From: CAZEHJ01 sp964512485
GTDB taxonomy: Bacteria; Bacteroidota; Rhodothermia; Rhodothermales; UBA10348
NCBI GenBank assembly: GCA_964512485.1
Contig: CAZEHJ010000014.1
Coordinates: forward strand, 1-57,481
DNA length: 57,481 bases
Reading direction: 5' to 3'
Both the position numbers and the translations under genes were made by a program. Below, piece by piece: positions 45,630-53,959 of this stretch (position 1 is its first letter; each line of letters opens with the position of its first letter). Below the pieces are notes generated by a model. The model saw only the letters and a list, made by a program, of their open reading frames with translations. It did not search any database and was not told where the DNA came from.

Positions 45630-45690
45630 ATAGAGATGAATATGGTCACGTAGCAGGGTGAGATTCCACTATCTGCTTGTAAAGCCGCGG

Positions 45691-46593
45691 CTACGGTACG
45701 ATCTGGTAACCTGATCGACTCGTTTCTTCTCGATACAACTCAGAAAGTTTCTGCGTGATGGATCCTGGATTTCCGCTTCCAATTGTTCTGCCATCCAGCC
45801 TGGTAACGGCAGCAAGCTCGCCCATCGTACCGGAGCAAAACATTTCATCTGCCCGATACGCATCCGTGGTGGAAATTCGACCCACATGAACCGGGAATCC
45901 ATTGCGCTCGCACAGTTCCAGGACTGTTTCCCGGGTGATTCCTTCCGGGCAGGCATCCGCCGCCGACGTAAAAATGCAGCCGTGTTGAACGACGAATACG
46001 TGCGTTCCGTTGGCTTCGGCAATAAACCCTTCGCGATCCAGCATCAGGGCCGAATCGGCTCCTGCAGCGTTTGCCTCGATCTTGGCCAGAATGGACTGAA
46101 GAAGATTGTTGTGGTGGATTTTGGGGTCGAGACAATCCGGAGGAAAACGTCGAACAGATGAGGTCATCAAGGTCAATCCCGTGCGATCGTAAACGGGCTT
46201 CTTCCACTCGGGCAGTACGATGAGAGTGGGCCCGGACTGGTTCAACCGAGGGTCCATCCCGGAGGTGATTTTCGGACCTCTTGTGAGAGTCAGCCTGATG
46301 TGAACGCCGTCGCGCATCTCATTGGCTAGAAGGGTCTTCCGGATTTCATCGACGAAATAGTCGATTTCGGGAACGACTTCGAACGCGAGTGCTTTCGCGG
46401 ATCCCTGCAAGCGCTGCAGATGCTCGAGGAGTTTGAAGATCTTGCCCTCGTACAATCTCAACCCTTCCCATACTCCATCACCGCCCTGGACCACGCTGTC
46501 GAACGGGCTGATTCCTGCCTGATCCCGATGCAGGAGTTCTCCATTAATGTTTACAACCAGGTCTCGATTGCGCTCGTCAAAGGTCTGCAGCAT
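45691..46593 (-). CDS. Class IV aminotransferase (BCAT/D-Ala type)
   Basis: A 300-residue fold-type IV PLP enzyme, of the branched-chain amino acid/D-alanine aminotransferase/aminodeoxychorismate lyase group. Motifs are SVVQGGDGVWEGLRLYEGKIF, the Schiff-base lysine in DPKIHHNNLLQS, EANGTHVFVV and the phosphate loop TTDAYRADEMFCSGTMGE. Substrate specificity cannot be assigned from sequence. The start overlaps the end of the permease gene by 17 bp, so transport and transamination of an amino acid are probably linked. Confidence 0.85.
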   Translation of the reverse strand: MLQTFDERNRDLVVNINGELLHRDQAGISPFDSVVQGGDGVWEGLRLYEGKIFKLLEHLQRLQGSAKALAFEVVPEIDYFVDEIRKTLLANEMRDGVHIRLTLTRGPKITSGMDPRLNQSGPTLIVLPEWKKPVYDRTGLTLMTSSVRRFPPDCLDPKIHHNNLLQSILAKIEANAAGADSALMLDREGFIAEANGTHVFVVQHGCIFTSAADACPEGITRETVLELCERNGFPVHVGRISTTDAYRADEMFCSGTMGELAAVTRLDGRTIGSGNPGSITQKLSELYREETSRSGYQIVP

Positions 46594-47914
46594 TCCTTTT
46601 CTTTTTTCTTAACCAGAAGAACGAAATGGGGAGGCCCGTAAGAACAAATGCCAGATCCACAGCGGATTTTTCCCATTCGAAAATCGCCCTGAAGACGAGA
46701 AGGCCTACGACTCCAATCAGATAAACGATCGGAAGAACCGGATACAGCGGCACCTTGAAGACGGGTCCTTCATCCTCTCCTGTCTTTTCCTTCCTGAATT
46801 TGAACAACGCCAGGGTCGTCATGGTGTAGAATATCAGGATGGCAAAAATCATCCCGGCAGCGATGTTCTCGAATGAACCCCGCACAACCAGAATGACGCC
46901 TCCCCAAATGCAGTGCGCGAGAATCGCCCGCGTGGGTGTGCGAAAGCGTTCGTGGACGTGCCCGAGGGATTTGAAAAAGATGCCGTCGCGCGCCATCGCG
47001 TAGTACACTCTTGAGGACGACAGCATCGTCCCGTTGATGCTCGATACCGCAGAAATGATGGCCAGAAGTGCGATAACGGTAGCTCCCGCAGGTCCCAGCA
47101 TCAGCCCCGCTACGTCGGCAGCAGGTGTAGTGGTAGCTCGAAGCGAGTCCACGCCCATCACATAGAAATAGATCGTAATGGTGGCGATGTAAATGAAAAT
47201 GATGAGGCTAAGGCCATAGACCATACTCCTCGGAATGATCTGGCGCGGATTTTTCATCTCACCCGCCACGTACCCCACGCGATCATATCCTGTGTGCGTG
47301 AAAACGATGAGCATCAGCGCCGGGATCAGGTTGTAGAGGAATCCAACATCCTGAAGCGGTGGTGAAGAGCTGGATAGCTGCCCAGGTGTTCCCTTCAGGA
47401 GAAACAGAAAAAGCAGTGCGAAAAGCAGAAGTCCCCCCACCTTAACGACAGTCGTCACACGTTGAAATAGAGCCGACCATCGCACTCCCACATAATTGAA
47501 GACACCGAGCATAGCGATGATCGACAGGGCGACGGCGGTGTGAGAAAACCCCTGGAGCGGGACGAAGAACGAAATGTAATCGGTCGCAATGATTGCGAGG
47601 CCGGCTGCCGGACTGGTCCTTATGATGAACAACTGGGCCCATCCAAACATGAAACCCGCAAACGGACCATAGGCGCGGGTGATGTAGCTGTATTCGCCGC
47701 CTGTGGTTGGGATTCTCGTACCCAGTTCGGCGTAAATGAGACCTCCGGCCATCACAAATACAGACACGACCAGCCAGGTCATGATGACCTGCGTGTATCC
47801 CGGGAAATATCCCGCGATGAGGTAGGGTGTCGAATAGATCCCAGATCCGATCGTGATTCCGATCAGCAGGGCGATCCCGTCAAATGTCGTCAGTTGTTTT
47901 CGGAGTTCAGCCAT
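46577..47914 (-). CDS. APC-superfamily amino acid permease
   Basis: A 445-residue transporter with about 12 membrane helices. Helix 1 has the unwound GITIGSGIYSTPY segment that binds the substrate backbone, then GGLIYAELGTRIPTTGGEY and the long conserved AYGPFAGFMFGW. The motif NGTMLSSSRVYYAMARDG is typical of APC/LAT-type carriers. It probably imports amino acids by proton coupling or exchange. It precedes the class IV aminotransferase gene and overlaps it by 17 bp. The gap to the TonB gene upstream is only 21 bp, so all three may be one transcript. Confidence 0.88.
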   Translation of the reverse strand: MAELRKQLTTFDGIALLIGITIGSGIYSTPYLIAGYFPGYTQVIMTWLVVSVFVMAGGLIYAELGTRIPTTGGEYSYITRAYGPFAGFMFGWAQLFIIRTSPAAGLAIIATDYISFFVPLQGFSHTAVALSIIAMLGVFNYVGVRWSALFQRVTTVVKVGGLLLFALLFLFLLKGTPGQLSSSSPPLQDVGFLYNLIPALMLIVFTHTGYDRVGYVAGEMKNPRQIIPRSMVYGLSLIIFIYIATITIYFYVMGVDSLRATTTPAADVAGLMLGPAGATVIALLAIISAVSSINGTMLSSSRVYYAMARDGIFFKSLGHVHERFRTPTRAILAHCIWGGVILVVRGSFENIAAGMIFAILIFYTMTTLALFKFRKEKTGEDEGPVFKVPLYPVLPIVYLIGVVGLLVFRAIFEWEKSAVDLAFVLTGLPISFFWLRKKKRNAADL

Positions 47915-47935
47915 GACCCCGAAAATGCGACATCC

Positions 47936-48709
47936 TTATCTGAGATCAAATTTTACCGGAATCATCATGTAGACAGATACCGCTCGAGCGCGCTGGAGCG
48001 CAGGTTCGAACTCGAGTTGCATGATTCCTTCGAGCGCCGCCTTGTCGAGCAGTTCGTGCACTGATCGGATAATTTCAGGCTGAGATGGCTTGCCCTCCGG
48101 TGTAACGACGATCCGAACGTGAACCGTGCCTTCTATTTCAGCCTTTTGTGCGATCACAGGGTACTGTACATATGTGTAGAGTTGCTGAAGACCACCGATG
48201 ATTTCGGGCATCTTTTCGACGATGACGAAGATCTCTTCTTCTTCGACTTCAACCGGTTCCGGCGGAGGCGGAGGAAGATCTGTTACTGCTTCATCCATAT
48301 CGAGGAACACGTCCAGGTCGAGATCATCATCCTCGAGCACCATGTCATCCGGAACGACAACCGGAACCGGTGGACGCGGTGGAGGCGGTGGCTTTTCGAG
48401 CTGCTGAGTCTGCAGGATATCCTCCATTTGAACCGTTTCCTGATCCGGCATCACGTATTCCAGAGTCTCGTTCGCCGTGATATCCATTCGGAATGCGCCA
48501 ATTGTCATGGACAGCGCCAGAATGGCACCGATTTGTCCCATAACGAGGTACTCCAGACGGCGGCTCTGATACAACGCACTTCGCTCGGCGAAACGCCTCG
48601 CGAGTTGATCACTCGACAGACCCTCGCTCACCATCTTCCTGTCAGGAAGGCGGCCGAATTTGGATCCGTATGCGGGCAGAAATCTGCCGACGAGGAATGT
48701 GCTTTTCAT
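47936..48709 (-). CDS. TonB-family energy transducer
   Basis: 257 residues. One membrane helix at about 58-75 (MGQIGAILALSMTIGAF) follows a charged cytoplasmic segment. The periplasmic part has two proline-rich spacers (KPPPPPRPPVPVVVP and LPPPPPEPVEVEEEE), acidic between them. The C-terminal TonB domain has EIEGTVHVRIVVTPEGKPSQPEIIRSV and LDKAALEGIMQLEFEPA. TonB links ExbB/ExbD proton-motive energy to outer-membrane receptors. No exbB/exbD genes are adjacent. A 137-bp gap without clear motifs separates it from the thiamine operon. Confidence 0.9.
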   Translation of the reverse strand: MKSTFLVGRFLPAYGSKFGRLPDRKMVSEGLSSDQLARRFAERSALYQSRRLEYLVMGQIGAILALSMTIGAFRMDITANETLEYVMPDQETVQMEDILQTQQLEKPPPPPRPPVPVVVPDDMVLEDDDLDLDVFLDMDEAVTDLPPPPPEPVEVEEEEIFVIVEKMPEIIGGLQQLYTYVQYPVIAQKAEIEGTVHVRIVVTPEGKPSQPEIIRSVHELLDKAALEGIMQLEFEPALQRARAVSVYMMIPVKFDLR

Positions 48710-48846
48710 ATTTACTGGCTACTGGGTGAAAGTACCTTACACACAGCAATACGGGATTCACGGCAATAAAGTTGGAAAAGTTGCAAAAAAGAGGCAACGG
48801 AGCCTTAAATAAGCTCATTGGTCTACAAAGAGCAGCAATCCTCCTT

Positions 48847-49641
48847 CTATCGGAGGAAGTAGAAGTGATCGGTAGGACCGTGGCCTTTTCCGATTGAAAG
48901 CCCGGCACGGATCGCTTCGCTCACATATTTCTTTGCCTGGTCTACGGCTTCAACCAGGTTTTCGCCCAAGGCAAGCCGTGCCGCGATGGTCGCGGCGTAC
49001 GTGCAACCAGTCCCGTGTGTATTCAGTGTGTCGATACGTTCACAACGAAAGACGTGAAAGTCATGGCCGTCGAACAGAATATCGATCGCGTCTTCTTCCT
49101 CGTCCAGATGACCGCCTTTGACGAGAACGGCTTCCGGGCCCATCGCGTGGATGTCTTTTGCGGCGGCGCGGGCTTCGGCCTCTGAGGGAATATCATATCC
49201 TACCAACCGCGCCGCCTCATGCGCGTTGGGCGTGCAGACTCTCGCCAGCGGAAGCAACTCCTGGATGAGCGCATCCACCGCATCCTCCTTCAGTAGTGAG
49301 AATCCACTTTTCGAAATCATCACCGGATCCACTACCAGAGGTCCGATATCGTGCTCTCGAATTTTGCCTGCCACCGCGGATATGATCTCTCGGGAAGACA
49401 GCATCCCGGTTTTGGCGGCGGCAATACTCATGTCAGTCGCGACGGCATCGATCTGTGAATCGATCAGCGAGACAGGTAGATCCAACGCATCAGTGACGGC
49501 GACTGTGTTCTGGGCGGTGATGGCAGTCACAACGCTTGCGGCAAAAACACCGTTCGCCTGCATGGCCTTTAAATCGGCCTGTATTCCTGCTCCACCTCCA
49601 GAATCACTACCGGCAATTGTCAGCGCTACGGGTATCGACAT
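48847..49641 (-). CDS. thiD: HMP/HMP-P kinase
   Basis: Phosphorylates hydroxymethylpyrimidine and its monophosphate in thiamine synthesis. The start at 49641 gives the family N-terminus MSIPVALTIAGSDSGGGAG. An in-frame start upstream adds 37 residues of shadow sequence. The ribokinase-fold motifs are AAKTGML, VVDPVMISKSG, CTPNAHEA, VLVKGGH and the anion-hole NTHGTGCTYA. At 264 residues the length is normal. It is the last gene of the operon and starts 2 bp after the stop of the tenI-like gene. Confidence 0.93.
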   Translation of the reverse strand: MSIPVALTIAGSDSGGGAGIQADLKAMQANGVFAASVVTAITAQNTVAVTDALDLPVSLIDSQIDAVATDMSIAAAKTGMLSSREIISAVAGKIREHDIGPLVVDPVMISKSGFSLLKEDAVDALIQELLPLARVCTPNAHEAARLVGYDIPSEAEARAAAKDIHAMGPEAVLVKGGHLDEEEDAIDILFDGHDFHVFRCERIDTLNTHGTGCTYAATIAARLALGENLVEAVDQAKKYVSEAIRAGLSIGKGHGPTDHFYFLR

Positions 49642-49643
49642 GT

Positions 49644-50264
49644 CTACAGTCCGGGTAATTCGTTGGAGTAAGCCATTACAGCCTCGAAAACATCCGTGGC
49701 CTCGAGTATCGCCGAGTGCACGGCAACACCATGGGCACCGGCTTCGAGGCACTCCCCGACTCGTTCCGGGGAAACACCACCAATTGCAATAACGGGCATG
49801 TGCGCACTGAGTTCACATACCTGTTTCAGTTGTTCCATGCCGGCACCCTCGCGGCCAGGATGACTTTTCGTCCTGTAGACGGAACCGAATGTCACATAAT
49901 CAGCCTCGTCGCGACGGGCCTCTACGGCTTCTTCCAGGGTGTGGATGCTTTTACCCACCATTCGATCTCTTCCCAGGAGTTCCAGCGCCTCGTATACCGT
50001 AGGTCCGTGGAGACCGGTATGAAATGGAAGAGAAAGACTTTCCGAGACACTGAGCCGAGCGTTGATGCTGACAATGACGTCTGGGTATTCCGTCAAAATC
50101 CGTGATGACACTTCAACTGCAGCGTATTCGAACACGTCGGTTGACGCGCTGTGGTCCCGCAGTTGAACCCACCGAACGCCAAAACGGACAGCTTCAAGTG
50201 TCCTCAAAGCTACCTCAGGGTCCGAAAACCTGTCCGCTACCAGGATCAATCGCGGAAGTGACAC
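49644..50264 (-). CDS. tenI: Thiazole tautomerase TenI (ThiE-like)
   Basis: A 206-residue TIM-barrel protein of the ThiE/TenI family. It has the shared phrases WVQLRDHSAS, GKSIHTLEEA, ADYVTFGSVYRT and VIAIGGVSPE. It lacks the HLGQxD and ND motifs that ThiE uses for pyrophosphate and metal, having LHGPTV and INAR instead. That, and its place in thiO-thiS-thiG-x-thiD as in the Bacillus thi operon, favours TenI, which aromatises the thiazole tautomer made by ThiG. The start is GTG. It lies 71 bp after thiG. Thiamine-phosphate synthase would then be encoded elsewhere. Confidence 0.7.
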   Translation of the reverse strand: MSLPRLILVADRFSDPEVALRTLEAVRFGVRWVQLRDHSASTDVFEYAAVEVSSRILTEYPDVIVSINARLSVSESLSLPFHTGLHGPTVYEALELLGRDRMVGKSIHTLEEAVEARRDEADYVTFGSVYRTKSHPGREGAGMEQLKQVCELSAHMPVIAIGGVSPERVGECLEAGAHGVAVHSAILEATDVFEAVMAYSNELPGL

Positions 50265-50335
50265 GATGCGCTCAACGAATTATTTGTAGTACAGAGTCTG
50301 TCCTTTCGGCACCGGAGACTGTGCTCGCCGGAATA

Positions 50336-51193
50336 TCAGTCAGACGAAACCTCAACACGGCCGCTCATGCTTGAGGATGCTTCGGCATAGAATTTCCTCG
50401 GAATGCGTCCGGCCAGATAGGCCAGACGCCCGGCCTCAACTCCATGACGCATGGCTGCCGCCATTTGAACCGGGTGTTTGGCTTTCGAAACAGCCGTATT
50501 CAGCAGAATACCGTCGTATCCCAGTTCCATGGCCAGTGCGGCATCGCTGGCCGTACCAATTCCGGCATCCACCAAAAGAGGGATATCGCGGACGATATCC
50601 CTGATCAGCTGCAGGTTGTATGGATTCAGGATCCCCATTCCGCTTCCGATGGGTGAAGCCAGTGGCATCACGGCTGCGCAACCTAGGTCTGCGAGTTTTT
50701 TGCAGGTTATAGGGTCGTCATTCGAATAGGCCATTACCGTAAAACCGGACCGGATCAGGTCTGACGCAGCCTTAAGGAGCTGTTCAACATCGGGCATGAG
50801 GGTTTCATCGTCTCCGATGACTTCCAATTTGACGAGATCGGTCTCCAACGCCTCACGAGCAAGTTCGGCCACCAGCACGGCTTCCTTTGCCGTATAACAG
50901 CCGGCCGTGTTGGGAAGAAGATCCACTGGAAGGGAGGTCAGCATATGCATAAACCCTTCTCTATCGCGGTCTTGTAGATTTACGCGTCTTATGGCGACCG
51001 TGATCAACTGCGTGGCCGATGCAGCGATGGACTCCATCATGATCTGCGGGTTTGGATAACCGCTTGTACCGAGCAGCAGCCTTGACTTCAGTTTCAGGTC
51101 CGCTATTCGCAAGAAGTCACCACATTCCTCAGTGGGAGTCGCGGTAGCCTTCTTTTTGTCTTTTTCAGAAACCTGCATGGGTCTTCCCCTCAT
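50336..51193 (-). CDS. thiG: Thiazole synthase
   Basis: Builds the thiazole-phosphate ring from deoxyxylulose phosphate, dehydroglycine and ThiS-thiocarboxylate. The core runs from LKLKSRLLLGTSGYPN. The imine-forming Lys is in DLVKLEVIGDD, and VDAGIGTASDAALAMELGYDGILLNTA binds the phosphate. An extra hydrophilic N-terminus of about 28 residues (SEKDKKKATATP) precedes it. The ATG overlaps the thiS stop by 4 bp; a second ATG 15 bp later is possible. The C-terminus is SSDZ-free and slightly longer than average. Confidence 0.93.
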   Translation of the reverse strand: MRGRPMQVSEKDKKKATATPTEECGDFLRIADLKLKSRLLLGTSGYPNPQIMMESIAASATQLITVAIRRVNLQDRDREGFMHMLTSLPVDLLPNTAGCYTAKEAVLVAELAREALETDLVKLEVIGDDETLMPDVEQLLKAASDLIRSGFTVMAYSNDDPITCKKLADLGCAAVMPLASPIGSGMGILNPYNLQLIRDIVRDIPLLVDAGIGTASDAALAMELGYDGILLNTAVSKAKHPVQMAAAMRHGVEAGRLAYLAGRIPRKFYAEASSSMSGRVEVSSD

Positions 51194-51408
51194 CCGCCCT
51201 GACGGGCTGTTACAATTTCAATCGCGTCTCCGTCCTGTATCGCCTTGGAGGACCAGTCGTTTCGTCGGACGATAACTTCATTCACAGCCACGGCAATTCC
51301 CCGTGCACTGGCCGGATCTATCTGTCGTGATCTGAGCAGATCCTCGAGCGAAGATTCGAATGGAATCTGCTCCTTGAGGCCATTAATCTGTACGTTCATG
51401 TCGCTCAT
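51190..51408 (-). CDS. thiS: Sulfur carrier protein ThiS
   Basis: A 72-residue ubiquitin-fold protein ending in the Gly-Gly tail (TARQGG) that becomes a thiocarboxylate sulfur donor. VAVNEVIVRRNDW and DGDAIEIV are the family motifs. The stop overlaps the thiG start (ATGA). The adenylating enzyme ThiF is not in this window. Confidence 0.93.
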   Translation of the reverse strand: MSDMNVQINGLKEQIPFESSLEDLLRSRQIDPASARGIAVAVNEVIVRRNDWSSKAIQDGDAIEIVTARQGG

Positions 51409-51433
51409 TTCGCTTTTGTCGGGCCCGTTCTAC

Positions 51434-52597
51434 TCAGTTTCGAGTCCCAAGGAATCGTTCTGGTGAGAAGAAAGACATAACGTCCCTCTCTGTTTCGTCG
51501 AGAATGGATTCTTCCGCCGACAGCGCCGTAATCGCCGAAAGCAGAATTCCATGTCGATAGTGACCCGTAGCTACAAAAAGACGATGGTCTCCTGCAAATC
51601 CCACCAATGGCTGATTGTCGCGACTTCCAGGACGAAATCCTACGTGGGCGCCAAGAATTTCTTGATCCAGGATTCCCGGAACGAGTTCCCATGCTCCGTC
51701 CAGAACGCCATGGACACCTCCAGCCGTCAATCGTGAATCGAATCCCATTTCCTCACTGGTTGCTCCAACAAACAATCTTCCGTCCGAGCGTGGGACAAGG
51801 TAGGCCTTTGGCCCCCGAATGACGTGAGAAAGAGAGAATGGAGCCTCCATTTTCAATTCCAGTATCTGCCCTTTTACCGGGCGCACGGGTGGTATGGCTT
51901 CTTGCGGTAATCCTTCGATCTGACGGCTCCAGGCTCCGGCGGCAAGGACAATTCTGCTACCGACGATTTCCTCTCCTGATTCAAGATGAACCGACACCTG
52001 TTCACCGGCGAGATCCACGGATTTTACGGGACAATATTCCCGAATCTCCCCACCACGTTTGAGAATAGCTACCTGCAGTGCTTCGAGGAGTTTGCGATTG
52101 TCCACAGAGTGATCGCCTTTGGCGCTGACAGCGGCCGAAATTCTGGGGGAGAGAAACGGCTCCAGATCAAGTGCTTCCGACCCAGACAGCCACTCAACGG
52201 GGTATCCCTGAGCTTTCTGAAAATCGAATCCACGCTTGAGCGCTTCTGCCGAATCCCGATCATCAGCGACTACGAGTGTCCCGAACGAGGAATAGTCCGT
52301 GTCGATGCCTGAATCATCCTTCAATTCGCGGACAAACGATGGCCATTCTTTCAACGACGCACGACAAAGCTCGTACAATTCGAATTCCTCAAATCCGACC
52401 TCGGCCGCGGCAGCAAGCATACCGGCAGCCACACGCGAGCTCTCCTGGCCAGTTTGTCCACGCTCTAAAATCGTTACACGTGCGCCACGTCGGGCCAGTC
52501 GCCAAGCGATGGCCAAACCGATGACACCACCACCTATTACGATGGAGTGTCCGTATGCCTCGTGCTGTGCTGAACTCTTATCCTGACCTGTACTCAT
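51434..52597 (-). CDS. thiO: Glycine oxidase
   Basis: A 387-residue FAD-dependent DAO-fold oxidase that makes iminoglycine for thiazole synthesis. The dinucleotide motif VIGGGVIGLAIAWRLARRGARV is at about 20, ESSRVAAGMLA follows, and the late motifs are RPVKGQILEL, YLVPRSDGRLFVGATSEE and GHYRHGILL. First gene of the operon; thiS starts 25 bp after it. No TPP riboswitch is recognisable in the 233 bp upstream, which it shares with the divergent oxidase gene at 52831. Confidence 0.9.
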   Translation of the reverse strand: MSTGQDKSSAQHEAYGHSIVIGGGVIGLAIAWRLARRGARVTILERGQTGQESSRVAAGMLAAAAEVGFEEFELYELCRASLKEWPSFVRELKDDSGIDTDYSSFGTLVVADDRDSAEALKRGFDFQKAQGYPVEWLSGSEALDLEPFLSPRISAAVSAKGDHSVDNRKLLEALQVAILKRGGEIREYCPVKSVDLAGEQVSVHLESGEEIVGSRIVLAAGAWSRQIEGLPQEAIPPVRPVKGQILELKMEAPFSLSHVIRGPKAYLVPRSDGRLFVGATSEEMGFDSRLTAGGVHGVLDGAWELVPGILDQEILGAHVGFRPGSRDNQPLVGFAGDHRLFVATGHYRHGILLSAITALSAEESILDETERDVMSFFSPERFLGTRN

Positions 52598-52830
52598 CGG
52601 CTAATCGCGTCTTCGAGCTTCTTGCTTGGTGGTAGGGGCCCTCGGTCAGCAAAATCAACGGGAATTCTTGCTGCAAAAAAAGGCGACTGTTGGTTTACCC
52701 GCGGAAGCAAGATAGTTTCCGGAGGAGAAACTCTTCTTTGCAATAGTGGATCTTCTTTGAGTTTTTTTGAACGACTCTGAGTGTTCATTACCTGCAATGT
52801 GTTCGATAATATTCCGGGGTCAGATACCTG

Positions 52831-53889
52831 ATGTCCTCCACCGCCAGTCGATACGATGTCGTGATTGGCGGCTCCGGCCTGGCCGGAGCCGCGTCCGCAT
52901 TCTGGTTGCGCCGGGCCGGCTTCCGGGTCGTCGTCGTGGAATCCGGACACATTTGCTCCGGTGCATCCGGAATTGGCCTGGGATTGGTGAATCCGTTGAT
53001 ATCAAGAAAAGGGCGACCCGTCTGGAACGCTCGCGAATCGCTGGAAGCGCTTCAGGAAATGAACGTCGAAGGGCGCGCGGGCATACTCAGGCCGGCAAGG
53101 AGTGAGGAGCAAGCCAGGTATTTCGCCGAATCCGCAGATATGATCTCGGATCTCGGGTCATGGATTGACCCGAACGAAGGGCAATCGCGGTATCCATTTC
53201 TACGTGTACCTCGGGGACTCATTTCCGTCTCTTCCGGAATCGCAGTAGATATCGCAGCGCAGGTCGGACGCTGGCTCGAGGATATTGAAGTCAGGACCGG
53301 GTCCGCCATTGCATCGTGGCGCGAAAACAACTCGGGAGTTGAGGTTGAGCTGGCATCCAGAGAAGTGATTCAGGCAGATCGTTTGATTCTGTGCACGGGC
53401 AAGTCTTTGTTGACAAATCCCGCGACCGCCGACCTTCACCTGCACGGCATCAAAGGACAGGCAATCCGGGTCAAAAAACCGACTGCTCTACCGGAGCCCC
53501 TTCCCTCCCTTTCGAGTGCCGGCTATGTTATCGATGAATTGAATGGATGTCTGACCATCGGCAGCACATTCGAACACAGTTGGGAAAGTGAAGAGCCGGA
53601 TGAATCGGCCGCAGAAAAACTGCTTCAGATCGCGTCTGAAATCCTCAAGGGAGTCGCTGATGCCGAAGTCATCGAGACTCTCGCTGCCATTCGAGTGACC
53701 GTGCCGGGGACACGTCTTCCCATGATCGGTCCCCTTCCCGATAGCAAGCGCGTTTGGGTATTTACCGGGCTCGGAGCCAAGGGACTCATGATGTCAGCTT
53801 ATCTCGGCAAAAAGATTCCCCTGTTCTTCAACGATTTGGAAGCGATTCCAAAGGGTTGCAGGGTTGTCCGGCGACCTTCCAAAACCTAA
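52831..53889 (+). CDS. DAO-family FAD-dependent oxidase
   Basis: 352 residues with a GxGxxG at residues 13-18 (VIGGSGLAGAASAFWLRRAGF), then the ESGHICSGASG cofactor loop. The C-terminal FAD contacts are RVTVPGTRLPMIGPLPD and VFTGLGAKGLMMSAYLG. It is related to ThiO and MnmC-type oxidases but lacks a tRNA methyltransferase half. It is divergent from thiO and separated by 233 bp, so a role with the thiamine genes is possible but unproven. The substrate is probably an amine or amino acid. It lies 70 bp before the aldolase gene. Confidence 0.8.
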   Translation: MSSTASRYDVVIGGSGLAGAASAFWLRRAGFRVVVVESGHICSGASGIGLGLVNPLISRKGRPVWNARESLEALQEMNVEGRAGILRPARSEEQARYFAESADMISDLGSWIDPNEGQSRYPFLRVPRGLISVSSGIAVDIAAQVGRWLEDIEVRTGSAIASWRENNSGVEVELASREVIQADRLILCTGKSLLTNPATADLHLHGIKGQAIRVKKPTALPEPLPSLSSAGYVIDELNGCLTIGSTFEHSWESEEPDESAAEKLLQIASEILKGVADAEVIETLAAIRVTVPGTRLPMIGPLPDSKRVWVFTGLGAKGLMMSAYLGKKIPLFFNDLEAIPKGCRVVRRPSKT

Positions 53890-53959
53890 AATGGGACATC
53901 GGCCCTTATAAGAGGAAAACCGAGTCCGAAGCGCAATCACGACCAATTTGTGGAATTTC

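Noticed and set aside
52760..52830. Plus-strand CTGAG...ACCTG...GATAAT resemblance to a TPP riboswitch
   Set aside because: The pairings of the thi-box stems do not form, the spacing is wrong, and it would face the oxidase gene rather than the thi operon.
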